From: Xiashengella succiniciproducens
GTDB taxonomy: Bacteria > Bacteroidota > Bacteroidia > Bacteroidales > Marinilabiliaceae
Direction of reading: 5' to 3'
Length of the DNA: 64,000 nucleotides
NCBI RefSeq assembly: GCF_023674465.1
Contig: NZ_CP098400.1
Location: forward strand, 186,001 to 250,000
Shown here: piece after piece, positions 45,720-53,997 of the stretch
Position numbering within the stretch: position 1 is the stretch's first letter
Layout: each line of letters opens with the position of its first letter
The notes under the pieces: generated by a model
What the model was told of the DNA's origin: nothing
What the model saw: the letters and a program-made list of their open reading frames with translations, nothing else
The model's database searches: none
Position numbers and translations under genes: made by a program

Positions 45720-45749
45720 CAAATTTATGAATTTTGTCATTATTGCAAA
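45720..45749 (-). promoter_or_regulatory. Promoter of the ilv-leu operon
   Basis: On the minus strand TTTG (45746-45749), 18 bases, then TAAATTTG (45720-45727): both Bacteroidota -33 and -7 elements at near-ideal spacing. Transcription would start near 45713, about 30 bases upstream of the leader-peptide ATG. This makes the leader and attenuator part of the ilvD transcript. Confidence 0.7.
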
Positions 45750-46069
45750 CAATTATCACAAAAAACTTCGCTTAAAACTAACATTTTTCTAAAAATGAGG
45801 CTTTCAAGCAGCGAATTACTAAATAAAAAGCATAAATATTCAAATATTCCGCTGAGTATTCATATTTTTTCATCCTTATCTGACAAATATTCTATTATAT
45901 CAATATGGATTTTCATCCGTCTTCCGGCATCTTTGCCTTAACTTAGAATATTTTAACAATTTATTTGCTTCCGGGCTACTTGGTGATAATCAATATACTT
46001 TATTTTTACCCGGACTAATTAATAAGGTGAACTATTATGGGGCAATAGATAACCTTAAAACAAAGTTGT
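45750..46069. other. AT-rich divergent intergenic region between ilv promoter and dapD
   Basis: About 320 bases, strongly AT-rich, with no convincing gene. A possible dapD promoter lies at its end: TTG at 45980-45982, 18 bases, then TATTTTTA (46001-46008), one base off the -7 consensus. Nothing else is recognised. Confidence 0.45.
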
Positions 46070-46876
46070 ATGCAGGAAATTATTGAAAGAGTATGGGAAG
46101 ACAGAAGTCTTCTGTCACGTTCTGAAAGTCGTGAAGCTATCAGGGAGGTAATAGAATTACTTGATAAGGGTAAACTCAGGGTTGCTGAGCCCCTTGCTGA
46201 AGGCTGGAAGGTCAATGAATGGATCAAGAAGGCCGTGATTCTGTACTTTCCTATGCAGGAAATGCAAACAATAGAGATTGGCCCTTTTGAGTTTCATGAC
46301 AAGATGGCTTTAAAGCGTAATTATAAGGAGTTGGGTGTTAGGGTTGTTCCTCATGCTGTAGCCCGTTATGGAGCCTATGTGGCAAGGGGTGTAGTCTTAA
46401 TGCCTTCCTATCTGAATATCGGAGCCTATGTGGATGAGGGTACCATGGTAGATACATGGGCCACAGTGGGCAGTTGCGCCCAGGTTGGCAAGCATGTTCA
46501 TCTTAGCGGGGGAGTAGGACTTGGTGGTGTGCTTGAACCAGTTCAGGCTTCGCCTGTTATTGTAGAGGATGGTGCTTTTATAGGTTCCCGTTGCATTATA
46601 GTAGAAGGTTGCCGCATTGGCAAGGAAGCAGTTCTGGGCGCCAATGTAGTACTTACAGGATCCACAAAGATTATTGATGTAAGCGGTAGTGAACCGATAG
46701 AATACAAGGGTTTTGTGCCACCTCGCTCAGTGGTAATACCAGGAACCTATACTAAGAAGTTCCCCGCAGGTGAATATCAGGTTCCTGCTGCGTTAATAAT
46801 AGGACAAAGAAAAGAATCAACTGACCTGAAGACTTCACTCAATCATGCTTTGAGGGATTTTGGGGTGGCAGTGTGA
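46070..46876 (+). CDS. dapD: 2,3,4,5-tetrahydropyridine-2,6-dicarboxylate N-succinyltransferase
   Basis: Left-handed beta-helix acyltransferase of 268 residues in the succinylase branch of diaminopimelate/lysine synthesis. The N-terminal helical domain (MQEIIERVWEDRSLL) is followed by hexapeptide repeats, for example RGVVLMPSYLNIGAYVDEGT and VGKHVHLSGGVGLGGVLEP. The conserved EDGAFIGSRCIIVEGCRIGK and SVVIPGTYTKKFPAGEY segments are present. It is divergent from the ilv-leu operon. A thioesterase gene follows after 35 bases. Confidence 0.95.
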   Translation: MQEIIERVWEDRSLLSRSESREAIREVIELLDKGKLRVAEPLAEGWKVNEWIKKAVILYFPMQEMQTIEIGPFEFHDKMALKRNYKELGVRVVPHAVARYGAYVARGVVLMPSYLNIGAYVDEGTMVDTWATVGSCAQVGKHVHLSGGVGLGGVLEPVQASPVIVEDGAFIGSRCIIVEGCRIGKEAVLGANVVLTGSTKIIDVSGSEPIEYKGFVPPRSVVIPGTYTKKFPAGEYQVPAALIIGQRKESTDLKTSLNHALRDFGVAV

Positions 46877-46911
46877 GATAAGAGGAGCATGTTTAATTTT
46901 TAATTTTCGTA

Positions 46912-47358
46912 ATGGTACTTGAAGATTTTTACCACGTCACAGGGATACAGATCAGATTTAACGATGCTGACGGCTTTGGACATGTAAACAACACAATTAT
47001 TCAGGAATATTTTGATATCGGTCGAGTGCACTATTTGAAGGATGCACTTGGCGGGGACAAGTTGTGGAAAGATGGTCGTCACCTTCTGATCGTATCCAAC
47101 AAGACAGATTTTTACAAGCAAACTATGCCTGATGACTCAATTCATGTCTATACCATGGTTTCCAAGATAGGCACCAAGAGCATCAGTATGGTACAATGGC
47201 TTGTAAGAGATGGAGAGACCCAGCCTACGGCTACTTGTGAATCGGTAATGGCCGGTTTTAACAAGGAAACACAGACAGGGATGGTGATACCTGAGGACTG
47301 GCGTGAAGCCTTCAACAGGATGGAGAAGGGGCGCCTCAGTCAGTATTTAATTCGATAA
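46912..47358 (+). CDS. Acyl-CoA thioesterase, hotdog fold (4HBT/YbgC-like)
   Basis: Protein of 148 residues with the hotdog thioesterase signature: IRFNDADGFGHVNNTIIQEYFDIGR, with the catalytic Asp and the HVNN motif. The central helix and later strands (IHVYTMVSKIGTKSISMVQWLV) fit the 4-hydroxybenzoyl-CoA thioesterase/YbgC family. The substrate is not determined. It follows dapD closely. Its last 23 bases overlap the 3' end of the convergent rimM gene. Confidence 0.82.
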   Translation: MVLEDFYHVTGIQIRFNDADGFGHVNNTIIQEYFDIGRVHYLKDALGGDKLWKDGRHLLIVSNKTDFYKQTMPDDSIHVYTMVSKIGTKSISMVQWLVRDGETQPTATCESVMAGFNKETQTGMVIPEDWREAFNRMEKGRLSQYLIR

Positions 47359-47869
47359 GTCCCTCGGGAGCATCGATCTTCATGATTTGTTTTTCAAGGT
47401 CGATGTTGGAGATCAGATCTTTGTGAACAGGAAGCATGACTTCCGAACCATTATGATCAATGTAGGCAATGGGGTTATTGCTGATTTCCTCAATGCCAGT
47501 AACGATTCCGATAAAACCCGCAGTGCGGTCATATACCGATAGGCCGATTAGGTCAGCTAGCGAAAAATCCCCTTCATCGGGAGCCTCGCCAAGTTGTTCG
47601 GGATCAATAAAAACATCGGAGCCCTGCAAACGACGGGCTTTTTCTTCCGAATCTATTGTATCGAGCAGGAGCAGTAGCTCCTGCTCGTTTTTATATCTGA
47701 GAGAATAGACTTCTAAAGGGATCAGACCTCCCATAAGATCAATGAAAATATAGTCAGGATCCGGCTCATAGCCTGTCAATGCAGGTTGAAGCCTGAGCAA
47801 TACCTCTCCACCAACGCCATGTGGCCTGGCTAAGGTACCGATATTAACAAGGTCTGATTTGTCGATCAT
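47336..47869 (-). CDS. rimM: Ribosome maturation factor RimM
   Basis: 16S rRNA processing factor of 177 residues that binds ribosomal protein S19 during 30S head assembly. The N-terminal RimM domain has LVNIGTLARPHGVGGEVLLR; the C-terminal PRC-barrel covers about 95-175, with DLIGLSVYDRTAGFIG and VMLPVHKDLISNIDLEKQIM. It lies 71 bases downstream of rpsP, but with an intrinsic terminator between them. Its 3' end overlaps the convergent thioesterase gene. Confidence 0.94.
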   Translation of the reverse strand: MIDKSDLVNIGTLARPHGVGGEVLLRLQPALTGYEPDPDYIFIDLMGGLIPLEVYSLRYKNEQELLLLLDTIDSEEKARRLQGSDVFIDPEQLGEAPDEGDFSLADLIGLSVYDRTAGFIGIVTGIEEISNNPIAYIDHNGSEVMLPVHKDLISNIDLEKQIMKIDAPEGLIELNTD

Positions 47870-47884
47870 AAAATCAAAAGTAAT

Positions 47885-47915
47885 AAAAAAAGCCTATCTG
47901 AAATACAGATAGGCT
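47885..47915 (-). terminator. Terminator between rpsP and rimM
   Basis: AGCCTATCTG and CAGATAGGCT form a perfect 10-bp stem with a 5-base loop, followed on the minus strand by six T or more. It lies 26 bases after the rpsP stop and 16 bases before the rimM ATG, so rimM is either read through or separately initiated. Confidence 0.88.
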
Positions 47916-47940
47916 CTTTATGGAAGAAATTGAGACTGAA

Positions 47941-48492
47941 TTATTCAGCCTGAGGTTCTTCTGATGCGGGGCTTTCAGCAGGAGCTTCAGTAGCTTCTTC
48001 AGAAGCAGCCTCTTCGGCAACTTCAGCAGCTTGTTCTGCTTTTTTCTTAGCGATCTTTTCAGCTCTTGCTGCGTTGACCTTAGCTTCCTGTGCTAGCTTT
48101 TCTTTTTCAGCTTGCGACTTTTTGCTGTCTAGCTGTTCTTTCTTTGCCTGAGCCTTTGCAGCCTTTTCGTCCAACCAAAGTTGGAAGCGACGTTCTGCTT
48201 CAGCTTCGTCAAATGCACCTTTCTTTACTCCTTCAAGCAGGTGTTTTTTCATCAAGACACCTTTTGCGCTGAGAAGTGAGCGGGCAGTATCTGTAGGTTG
48301 AGCACCATTGTTTATCCACTTCAAGGCCTTATCGATATCGACTTCGATAGTAGCAGGATTAGTGTTAGGATTGTAAGAACCTATCCTTTCAATATACCTG
48401 CCATCCCGTGGCGCCCTGCTATCTGCTACCACTATGTGGTAGAAAGCATAACCTTTACGTCCGCGTCTTGTTAATCTAATTTTTACAGACAT
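47941..48492 (-). CDS. rpsP: 30S ribosomal protein S16 with C-terminal extension
   Basis: Small-subunit protein of 183 residues. The first about 80 residues are canonical S16: [20 protein letters not shown], then [21 protein letters not shown] and [19 protein letters not shown]. The remaining about 100 residues are a low-complexity, Ala/Lys/Glu-rich, probably helical tail ending in an acidic Glu/Pro stretch. Extensions of this kind occur in Bacteroidota S16; E. coli S16 has only 82 residues. It has a -7 box upstream and a terminator downstream. Confidence 0.95.
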   Translation of the reverse strand: MSVKIRLTRRGRKGYAFYHIVVADSRAPRDGRYIERIGSYNPNTNPATIEVDIDKALKWINNGAQPTDTARSLLSAKGVLMKKHLLEGVKKGAFDEAEAERRFQLWLDEKAAKAQAKKEQLDSKKSQAEKEKLAQEAKVNAARAEKIAKKKAEQAAEVAEEAASEEATEAPAESPASEEPQAE

Positions 48493-48535
48493 GTTTTAAT
48501 AATTACAATTATACAACCTACGTTTTAAGCGTGCG

Positions 48536-48543
48536 CAAATATA
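48536..48543 (-). promoter_or_regulatory. -7 box for rpsP
   Basis: The minus strand reads TATATTTG, an exact TAnnTTTG match, 43 bases before the rpsP ATG. The -33 element is not evident. Confidence 0.45.
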
Positions 48544-48615
48544 GGCTCTTTAATTTTAATATGAAATGATTTACCCAAAAAAGTAAAGGCCCTCATCTAC
48601 AATCTTATGCCCTGC

Positions 48616-49848
48616 TTATCCGAAAAACATATAGCCTATCAGTATTGCAGCTATTATCCCTGCCAGGTCGGCCAGAAGGCCACATGGCAGTGCGTATCTT
48701 GTATTCTTTATTCCAACAGAGCCGAAATACAATGCCAGAACATAAAAGGTTGTCTCAGTCGAGCCCTGCATTATGCAGGCAAGGCGTCCTGCAAATGAAT
48801 CAGCCCCGAAGGCGTTCATCGTATCTATCATCATTCCCCTGGCACCACTACCGCTCAATGGTTTCATCAGTGCGGTGGGCAGCGCATCCACAAAGCGGGT
48901 GTCAATACCAAGCTGAGCTATCACCCAGGCAATACCGTCAATAAGAAAGTCCATAGCCCCGGAAGCCCTGAACACCCCTATTCCTACAAGTATTGCAATC
49001 AGATAGGGGATAATCTTTATTGCAACTCCAAAGCCTTCCTTGCCTCCTTCGATAAAGGCTTCATAGACATTGATCTTCTTGATTAAGGCCCTGACAATAA
49101 AGACAATAATAAAGGCAAAAAGCATCAGGTTTGCCGTCAGTAATGATACGGTCCTGAGCTGATCCCCGTCAAGTCTTGAGAGTCCCCACAACAAGGCGCC
49201 CACCAGGGCACTTGCTCCACCCAGATAGGCCAATACTACCGGATCATGCAGTTTGATACGCTGCACAATAGCCACTGAAATAAGGCCTGCCATAGTAGAA
49301 AAGAAGGTTGCAAGCATTATAGGCAGGAAAATATCGGCAGGGTTGGCAGCCCCCAGCTGTGCTCTGTACACCATTATGGATATTGGTATAATGGTAAGCC
49401 CTGAGGTGTTGAGCACAAGAAACATAATCTGGGCATCTGAAGCCCTGTCTTTTTGAGGATTTACATTCTGCATCTCATCCATGGCCTTGAGTCCCATTGG
49501 AGTAGCGGCATTATCAAGGCCCAGCATATTAGCTGCAAAGTTCATCATCATCGAACCGTAGGCAGGGTGGTTCTTGGGGAGGGAGGGAAACAAACGGCTG
49601 AACAGAGGGCCGATAGCTTTTGACATCAGGGATACCATGCCTCCCTTTTCGGCAATCTTCATAAAGCCCAACCAGAGAGTAAGTACTCCGGTCAGTCCCA
49701 GGGATGTCTCAAATCCTATACGGGCATAGTCAAACGTCGAGTTAACCAGTTCGGGAAAAACTTCATAGTCCTGAAAGACAATAAGCCTTACAAGTGCTAC
49801 AATAAAGGCAACCACAAAAAACGCTATCCAAATATAGTTAAGTACCAT
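48616..49848 (-). CDS. Nucleoside-recognition (Gate) domain membrane protein, fused SpmA-SpmB type
   Basis: Polytopic membrane protein of 410 residues that joins the two spore-maturation-protein halves. The N-terminal half is SpmA-like (MMMNFAANMLGLDNAATPMGLKAM). The C-terminal half is SpmB-like (IKIIPYLIAILVGIGVFRASGAM, then MKPLSGSGARGMMIDTM and GSTETTFYVLALYFGSVG). Both carry Gate-domain motifs. Despite the name, the family is common in non-sporulating Bacteroidota; the transported substrate is unknown. It starts 9 bases after a PPOX-family gene stop and is probably co-transcribed with it. Confidence 0.88.
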   Translation of the reverse strand: MVLNYIWIAFFVVAFIVALVRLIVFQDYEVFPELVNSTFDYARIGFETSLGLTGVLTLWLGFMKIAEKGGMVSLMSKAIGPLFSRLFPSLPKNHPAYGSMMMNFAANMLGLDNAATPMGLKAMDEMQNVNPQKDRASDAQIMFLVLNTSGLTIIPISIMVYRAQLGAANPADIFLPIMLATFFSTMAGLISVAIVQRIKLHDPVVLAYLGGASALVGALLWGLSRLDGDQLRTVSLLTANLMLFAFIIVFIVRALIKKINVYEAFIEGGKEGFGVAIKIIPYLIAILVGIGVFRASGAMDFLIDGIAWVIAQLGIDTRFVDALPTALMKPLSGSGARGMMIDTMNAFGADSFAGRLACIMQGSTETTFYVLALYFGSVGIKNTRYALPCGLLADLAGIIAAILIGYMFFG

Positions 49849-49857
49849 CGCAGGGTA

Positions 49858-50346
49858 TTATAAGTATTTCTGTCTATATTGTGAATTGGGTATCCCGAAT
49901 TCCTTACAGGTTATTTCTTCAATCTCAATCTGCCAGACTTTGACATTGCGAACTGCCGGATCGGAGTATGTGAAGGACATATTGGTATAGTTCTCCATTA
50001 TAATATCCAGAGCCTCGCGTTTACTGTCCATATCTTCGATAAAGCTTACCTTTCCTTTTACAACCACACTTGTCGAGTGCATGCTATAGCTGCAGGCAAC
50101 TTCCTTGTGCTGATATACCAGCTTACCTCCTTTACAGAAACAGATACTGACTCTGGGGTCGGCTTCAAGTGCCTCGACAGCCGTTCCTTCCGGCGCGCTG
50201 TGCAGGAAGAGCTTTCCATCCCTATATCCGAAATTCATCGGTATAACATAGGGCCCTTGATGGGTGACAAGACCTACGAAGCAAATCTCACAATTCTTTA
50301 TTACTGAATCTATTATGTTCTGATCTTTATGTTCCCTTGTCTTCAT
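49858..50346 (-). CDS. Pyridoxamine 5'-phosphate oxidase family protein (NimA-like)
   Basis: Small split-barrel flavin-binding protein of 162 residues. The family is recognised from CFVGLVTHQGPYVIPMNFGY, LFLHSAPEGTAVEALEADPRV and the later VVVKGKVSFIEDMDSKREALD. Members of this group bind FMN or related flavins; some are called Nim 5-nitroimidazole reductases, but that activity cannot be assigned here. It precedes the SpmAB-like gene by 9 bases and lies 127 bases downstream of dnaG. Confidence 0.78.
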   Translation of the reverse strand: MKTREHKDQNIIDSVIKNCEICFVGLVTHQGPYVIPMNFGYRDGKLFLHSAPEGTAVEALEADPRVSICFCKGGKLVYQHKEVACSYSMHSTSVVVKGKVSFIEDMDSKREALDIIMENYTNMSFTYSDPAVRNVKVWQIEIEEITCKEFGIPNSQYRQKYL

Positions 50347-50473
50347 CTATACTTAATGATAAAATTCGTCTATACTAGTTAGCTCTTGTATTTTGGACTT
50401 AGTTCTCGGCCTGCAAACAAGATTACTTAATTATACCCTTTGCTGTTTTTCAGTCCCTTTGTTGAGACAAAGC

Positions 50474-52420
50474 TTATTTAATAATGGTCCGTTCCCCATG
50501 TTGATGTGAAATAAGTTTTAGGGCATTCTGCAGCAGATTTATCTCCTTCATCAGATCCAAAAGCCTTTCGTTATTCCCTTCTTCCTGAACGGTCTTCATC
50601 TCCATTGTAAGGTGCTCAATTCTGGTCTTTAGGAACTTCCATTTGAGTTCGGTTACAATCCTGGGGACCAGCTGATCCAGGATGTCTTCGTCAGTCTTGA
50701 CATCCCCATACCTTGTATGTATCCTGCTCAGCCGGTATTCTCTTGCAATCAGGTCAGTAGCAAGGGTACTGACTGAAGGGTTGGGGTGTCCCACAAAGTA
50801 ACGGTGAGGCACAAACTCAGGTGAAAGCATATTCGCCTCGTATTCATCAAGTATCAGATTATGAATGGGGTTGAGGCTGCTAAGCTCATCCTGCCTGATC
50901 TCATGGATAATAAACTCACCCACTGTCATATCTCTGACCTCCTCACCACTGGTTACGGGACCAAGAGTTTCGCTTCCATATTTTATAAGGTAACGAAGGA
51001 CTTCCCTTTCCTCGTTTTCGAGAGGATTATCGGTAAGTGGTGGCAGATCACGTGCCTGTGTCTCAGGCTGAGGAGCAGACGGTGTCGGCCGTCTGCTTAC
51101 GTTCCTGCTTTGTTCTTTTAGTTTCAGTTTCCTAATGCCGTCATACAGGAAGGCTTCTTCCACTCCCAGCAACTGGCTGCATTCCTTTACATAGACCGAT
51201 TGTACTATTAGATCCGGAATCACAGATATAGTGCGTATAATATCCTGGATTACCTGGGCCTTTTTTATCGGGTCATTGGCGCTATCCTGCATGAGGACAG
51301 AGGTTTTAAACCTGATAAAGTCGGTCTCGTGGCTTCTTATATATTCCACAAGCTCTTCCCCACTCATTGACTTTGCAAAGCTGTCGGGGTCGTGGCCGTC
51401 AGGAAGCAACAGCACTTTAATATTCATGCCTTCGGCAAGTACCATGTCGATACCCCTCAATGAGGCTTTGATACCGGCAGGGTCACCGTCGAAGATAAAG
51501 GTCACATTGTGCGAAAAGCGCGACATCAGCTGGATCTGTTCCAGAGTCAGGGCGGTTCCAGAACTGGCTACCACATTGCATATTCCGGCCTGATGAAAGG
51601 AAAGTACGTCAGTATAACCCTCCACCAGATAGGTGCAGTCCTGCCTTACAATCTCCTGACGAGCCTGGTAGATACCATAAAGAATGCGGCTTTTGTGATA
51701 GATCTCAGACTCAGGCGAGTTGAGGTACTTGGCTGTGTTGGGGTCGTTTTTGATAATACGGCCTCCGAAACCAATAACCTTACCCGAAAGACTAAGGATG
51801 GGAAAGATTACTCTACCTCTGAAGCGATCGGCTTTATAGTCATCACGAACTATTGTAAGTCCCGTTTTCTCAAGGTACTGGAGCTTATAGCCATGCACCA
51901 GAGCCTGCTTTGTAAGTGCATCTCGTTGTTCGGGAGAGTAACCCAGTTGAAACTTCCTGATTATGTCATCCCGAATGCCGCGCTGCCTGAGGTAACCAAG
52001 TCCAACCGACTGTCCCTCGTCGGTTTCATATAGAGACTTAGTAAAGAACTTAGCTGCATACTCGGTCACAAGCATCATGCTTTCCCTTTCGGTCTGCTGC
52101 TCAAGTTCTTCGGGTGTGGGTACCTTCTCCTCTATAGTTATATGAAACCTGCGTCCGAGCATTATGACAGCCTCCACGAAGCTGATCTGCTCGTGCTCCA
52201 TCAGGAAGTTGACAGCATTACCGCCCTTACCACAGCCAAAGCATTTGAATATCCCTTTGGAGGGGGAAACTATAAAGGAAGGTGTCTTTTCATTGTGGAA
52301 GGGGCACTTGCCAATATAGTTGACACCGCGCCTTTTCAGATTTACATAATCGGATACGATTTCTGTAATCTGGCTCTGGGCTTGCTCTACGATGCGTTCT
52401 ACTATGGCCTGGTCAATCAT
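50474..52420 (-). CDS. dnaG: DNA primase
   Basis: Replicative primase of 648 residues. The N-terminal zinc-binding domain has Cys39, His42, Cys60 and Cys63 (KCPFHNEKTPSFIVSPSKG, then FKCFGCGKGGNAV). The TOPRIM core shows TYLVEGYTDVLSFHQAG and IFDGDPAGIKAS with acidic catalytic residues, and the RNA-polymerase domain motif is GFGGRIIKNDPNTAKYLNSP. The C-terminal helicase-interaction region (about 480-648) is divergent, as in other Bacteroidota. A -7 box lies just upstream of the ATG. Confidence 0.95.
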   Translation of the reverse strand: MIDQAIVERIVEQAQSQITEIVSDYVNLKRRGVNYIGKCPFHNEKTPSFIVSPSKGIFKCFGCGKGGNAVNFLMEHEQISFVEAVIMLGRRFHITIEEKVPTPEELEQQTERESMMLVTEYAAKFFTKSLYETDEGQSVGLGYLRQRGIRDDIIRKFQLGYSPEQRDALTKQALVHGYKLQYLEKTGLTIVRDDYKADRFRGRVIFPILSLSGKVIGFGGRIIKNDPNTAKYLNSPESEIYHKSRILYGIYQARQEIVRQDCTYLVEGYTDVLSFHQAGICNVVASSGTALTLEQIQLMSRFSHNVTFIFDGDPAGIKASLRGIDMVLAEGMNIKVLLLPDGHDPDSFAKSMSGEELVEYIRSHETDFIRFKTSVLMQDSANDPIKKAQVIQDIIRTISVIPDLIVQSVYVKECSQLLGVEEAFLYDGIRKLKLKEQSRNVSRRPTPSAPQPETQARDLPPLTDNPLENEEREVLRYLIKYGSETLGPVTSGEEVRDMTVGEFIIHEIRQDELSSLNPIHNLILDEYEANMLSPEFVPHRYFVGHPNPSVSTLATDLIAREYRLSRIHTRYGDVKTDEDILDQLVPRIVTELKWKFLKTRIEHLTMEMKTVQEEGNNERLLDLMKEINLLQNALKLISHQHGERTIIK

Positions 52421-52438
52421 ATATTCCCTTTATTGTTT

Positions 52439-52446
52439 CAAAGATA
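52439..52446 (-). promoter_or_regulatory. -7 box for dnaG
   Basis: The minus strand reads TATCTTTG, an exact TAnnTTTG match, about 18 bases before the dnaG ATG. It lies in the 46-base gap after the AmpG-like gene, so dnaG probably has its own short-leader transcript. Confidence 0.45.
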
Positions 52447-52466
52447 GCCAAAAATGAAATGCCGTG

Positions 52467-53819
52467 TTATTCGTTATCATTACTGATGGAGTCAGACAAA
52501 TCATCTCTACCCCTGATACCAAAGCTCTTGTCCACCTTGAGGCGATTGATAATAAAAAAGCCCGGCACTGTGCTGATAAGTACCCAGATAAAGAAGTTTT
52601 TATAGCCCAGCCATTCCTGAATATAACCAGAGATCATACCCGGCAGCATCATGCCAAGGGCCATAAACCCTGTACATATTGCATAATGGGCGGTTTTGTG
52701 CTCTCCATCAGAAAAGTAAATAAGGTAGAGCATAAAAGCAGTAAATCCAAAGCCGTAGCCAAACTGTTCTATAGCTACCAAAAATGAAATCAGGTAGAGG
52801 CTTTCCGGCTGCATAATGGCCATGTACAGATACACAGTATTGGGTAGGTTGAGAGCAAGTGCCATTGTAAAAAACCAGTACCTAAGTCCTTTACGGGAGG
52901 CTGCGATGCCTCCCGTAATGCCTCCCAGCATCAGGGCTATAATCCCAATTGTACCATATACGATTCCTATTTGTTCAGTTGAAAGTCCCAGACCTCCGAC
53001 TTCGCGGAGGTCGAGCAGGAAGGGGCTTGCCATTCTCACAAGTTGAGACTCTCCCAGTCTGAAAAGCAACATAAAGGCTAAGGCCCAGCCGACCTGCTGT
53101 TTCTTGAAAAAACTTGCAAAGGTGCGGAAGAACTCTGAGGTAATGCCAGATCCCTCACTGTTTCCGGCAGGCTTGTCTGATGCCGGTTTAGGAAGGATGA
53201 AGGCATGGTAGAGAAACAACATCAGGAAGATAATAGCAACAATTAAAAAGGTCTTGCTCCACGCAATATTGAGGTTGGCAGAGTGCTTTTCGAGGTAGCC
53301 TGCTATTATTATCAAGGCACCCTGGCCTGAGATTAGTGCAATGCGGTAAAAGGTGCTGCGTATCCCAATAAAATAAGATTGCCTGGCTTCATCCAGACCA
53401 AGCATATAGAAACCATCTACGGCAATGTCGTGGGTTGCCGAACTAAAAGCTATCAACCAGAAAAAGATCAGAGAATATCTGAAAAACTCAGGTCCCGGCA
53501 GGCTAAGAGCCACTCCTGCAAGAGAGGCTCCAAGGATTAGCTGCATTGCAATAATCCACAGGCGTTTGGTTCGGAATATATCAACTATCGGACTCCACAG
53601 TGGTTTAATTACCCAGGGCAGGTTGAGCCATCCTGTGTACAAGGCTATGTCAGCGTTTGAGATGCCCAGTCGCTTGTACATAATGATGGCAACAGTGTTG
53701 ACCATAACATAGGGAATGCCCTGTGCGAAATAAAGAGACGGAATCCATGCCCAAGCCGATCTTGCTTTTCTTTCCTTCATATCAGGTAGTATTACTGCCT
53801 GTTGGGTTATTTTTGCCAT
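52467..53819 (-). CDS. AmpG-like MFS permease
   Basis: Major facilitator protein of 450 residues with about 12 helices. It resembles AmpG muropeptide permeases: WIPSLYFAQGIPYVMVNTVAIIMYKRLGIS at the first helix, GWLNLPWVIKPLWSPIVDIF in the first cytoplasmic loop, and ATHDIAVDGFYMLGL, the AmpG-type A/D motif, in the fifth helix. AmpG imports anhydromuropeptides into the cytoplasm for recycling. It lies 178 bases downstream of a SpoIID/LytB gene in the same orientation; that spacer holds no gene I can support. The neighbours support a wall-salvage role. Confidence 0.85.
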   Translation of the reverse strand: MAKITQQAVILPDMKERKARSAWAWIPSLYFAQGIPYVMVNTVAIIMYKRLGISNADIALYTGWLNLPWVIKPLWSPIVDIFRTKRLWIIAMQLILGASLAGVALSLPGPEFFRYSLIFFWLIAFSSATHDIAVDGFYMLGLDEARQSYFIGIRSTFYRIALISGQGALIIIAGYLEKHSANLNIAWSKTFLIVAIIFLMLFLYHAFILPKPASDKPAGNSEGSGITSEFFRTFASFFKKQQVGWALAFMLLFRLGESQLVRMASPFLLDLREVGGLGLSTEQIGIVYGTIGIIALMLGGITGGIAASRKGLRYWFFTMALALNLPNTVYLYMAIMQPESLYLISFLVAIEQFGYGFGFTAFMLYLIYFSDGEHKTAHYAICTGFMALGMMLPGMISGYIQEWLGYKNFFIWVLISTVPGFFIINRLKVDKSFGIRGRDDLSDSISNDNE

Positions 53820-53997
53820 TCCCAGGCAGCCTGAGTTTCTATTATTTTTTGCGTAGTATCAGCCTCGCTTGTATGCCTTGCAAGGGAGTCTGAATATAGT
53901 TTATTTATATGCCCCATTTACACTTACAGGGATTGCAGACCAGATGATACTCGTAAATCTGTGCAGGGTAATCGATATTCAATGATCCTGGCGATTA

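Noticed and set aside
45708-45941. 77-codon frame across the ilv promoter region
   Set aside because: It is in AT-rich divergent spacer, runs through the -33/-7 promoter elements, and has low-complexity composition.
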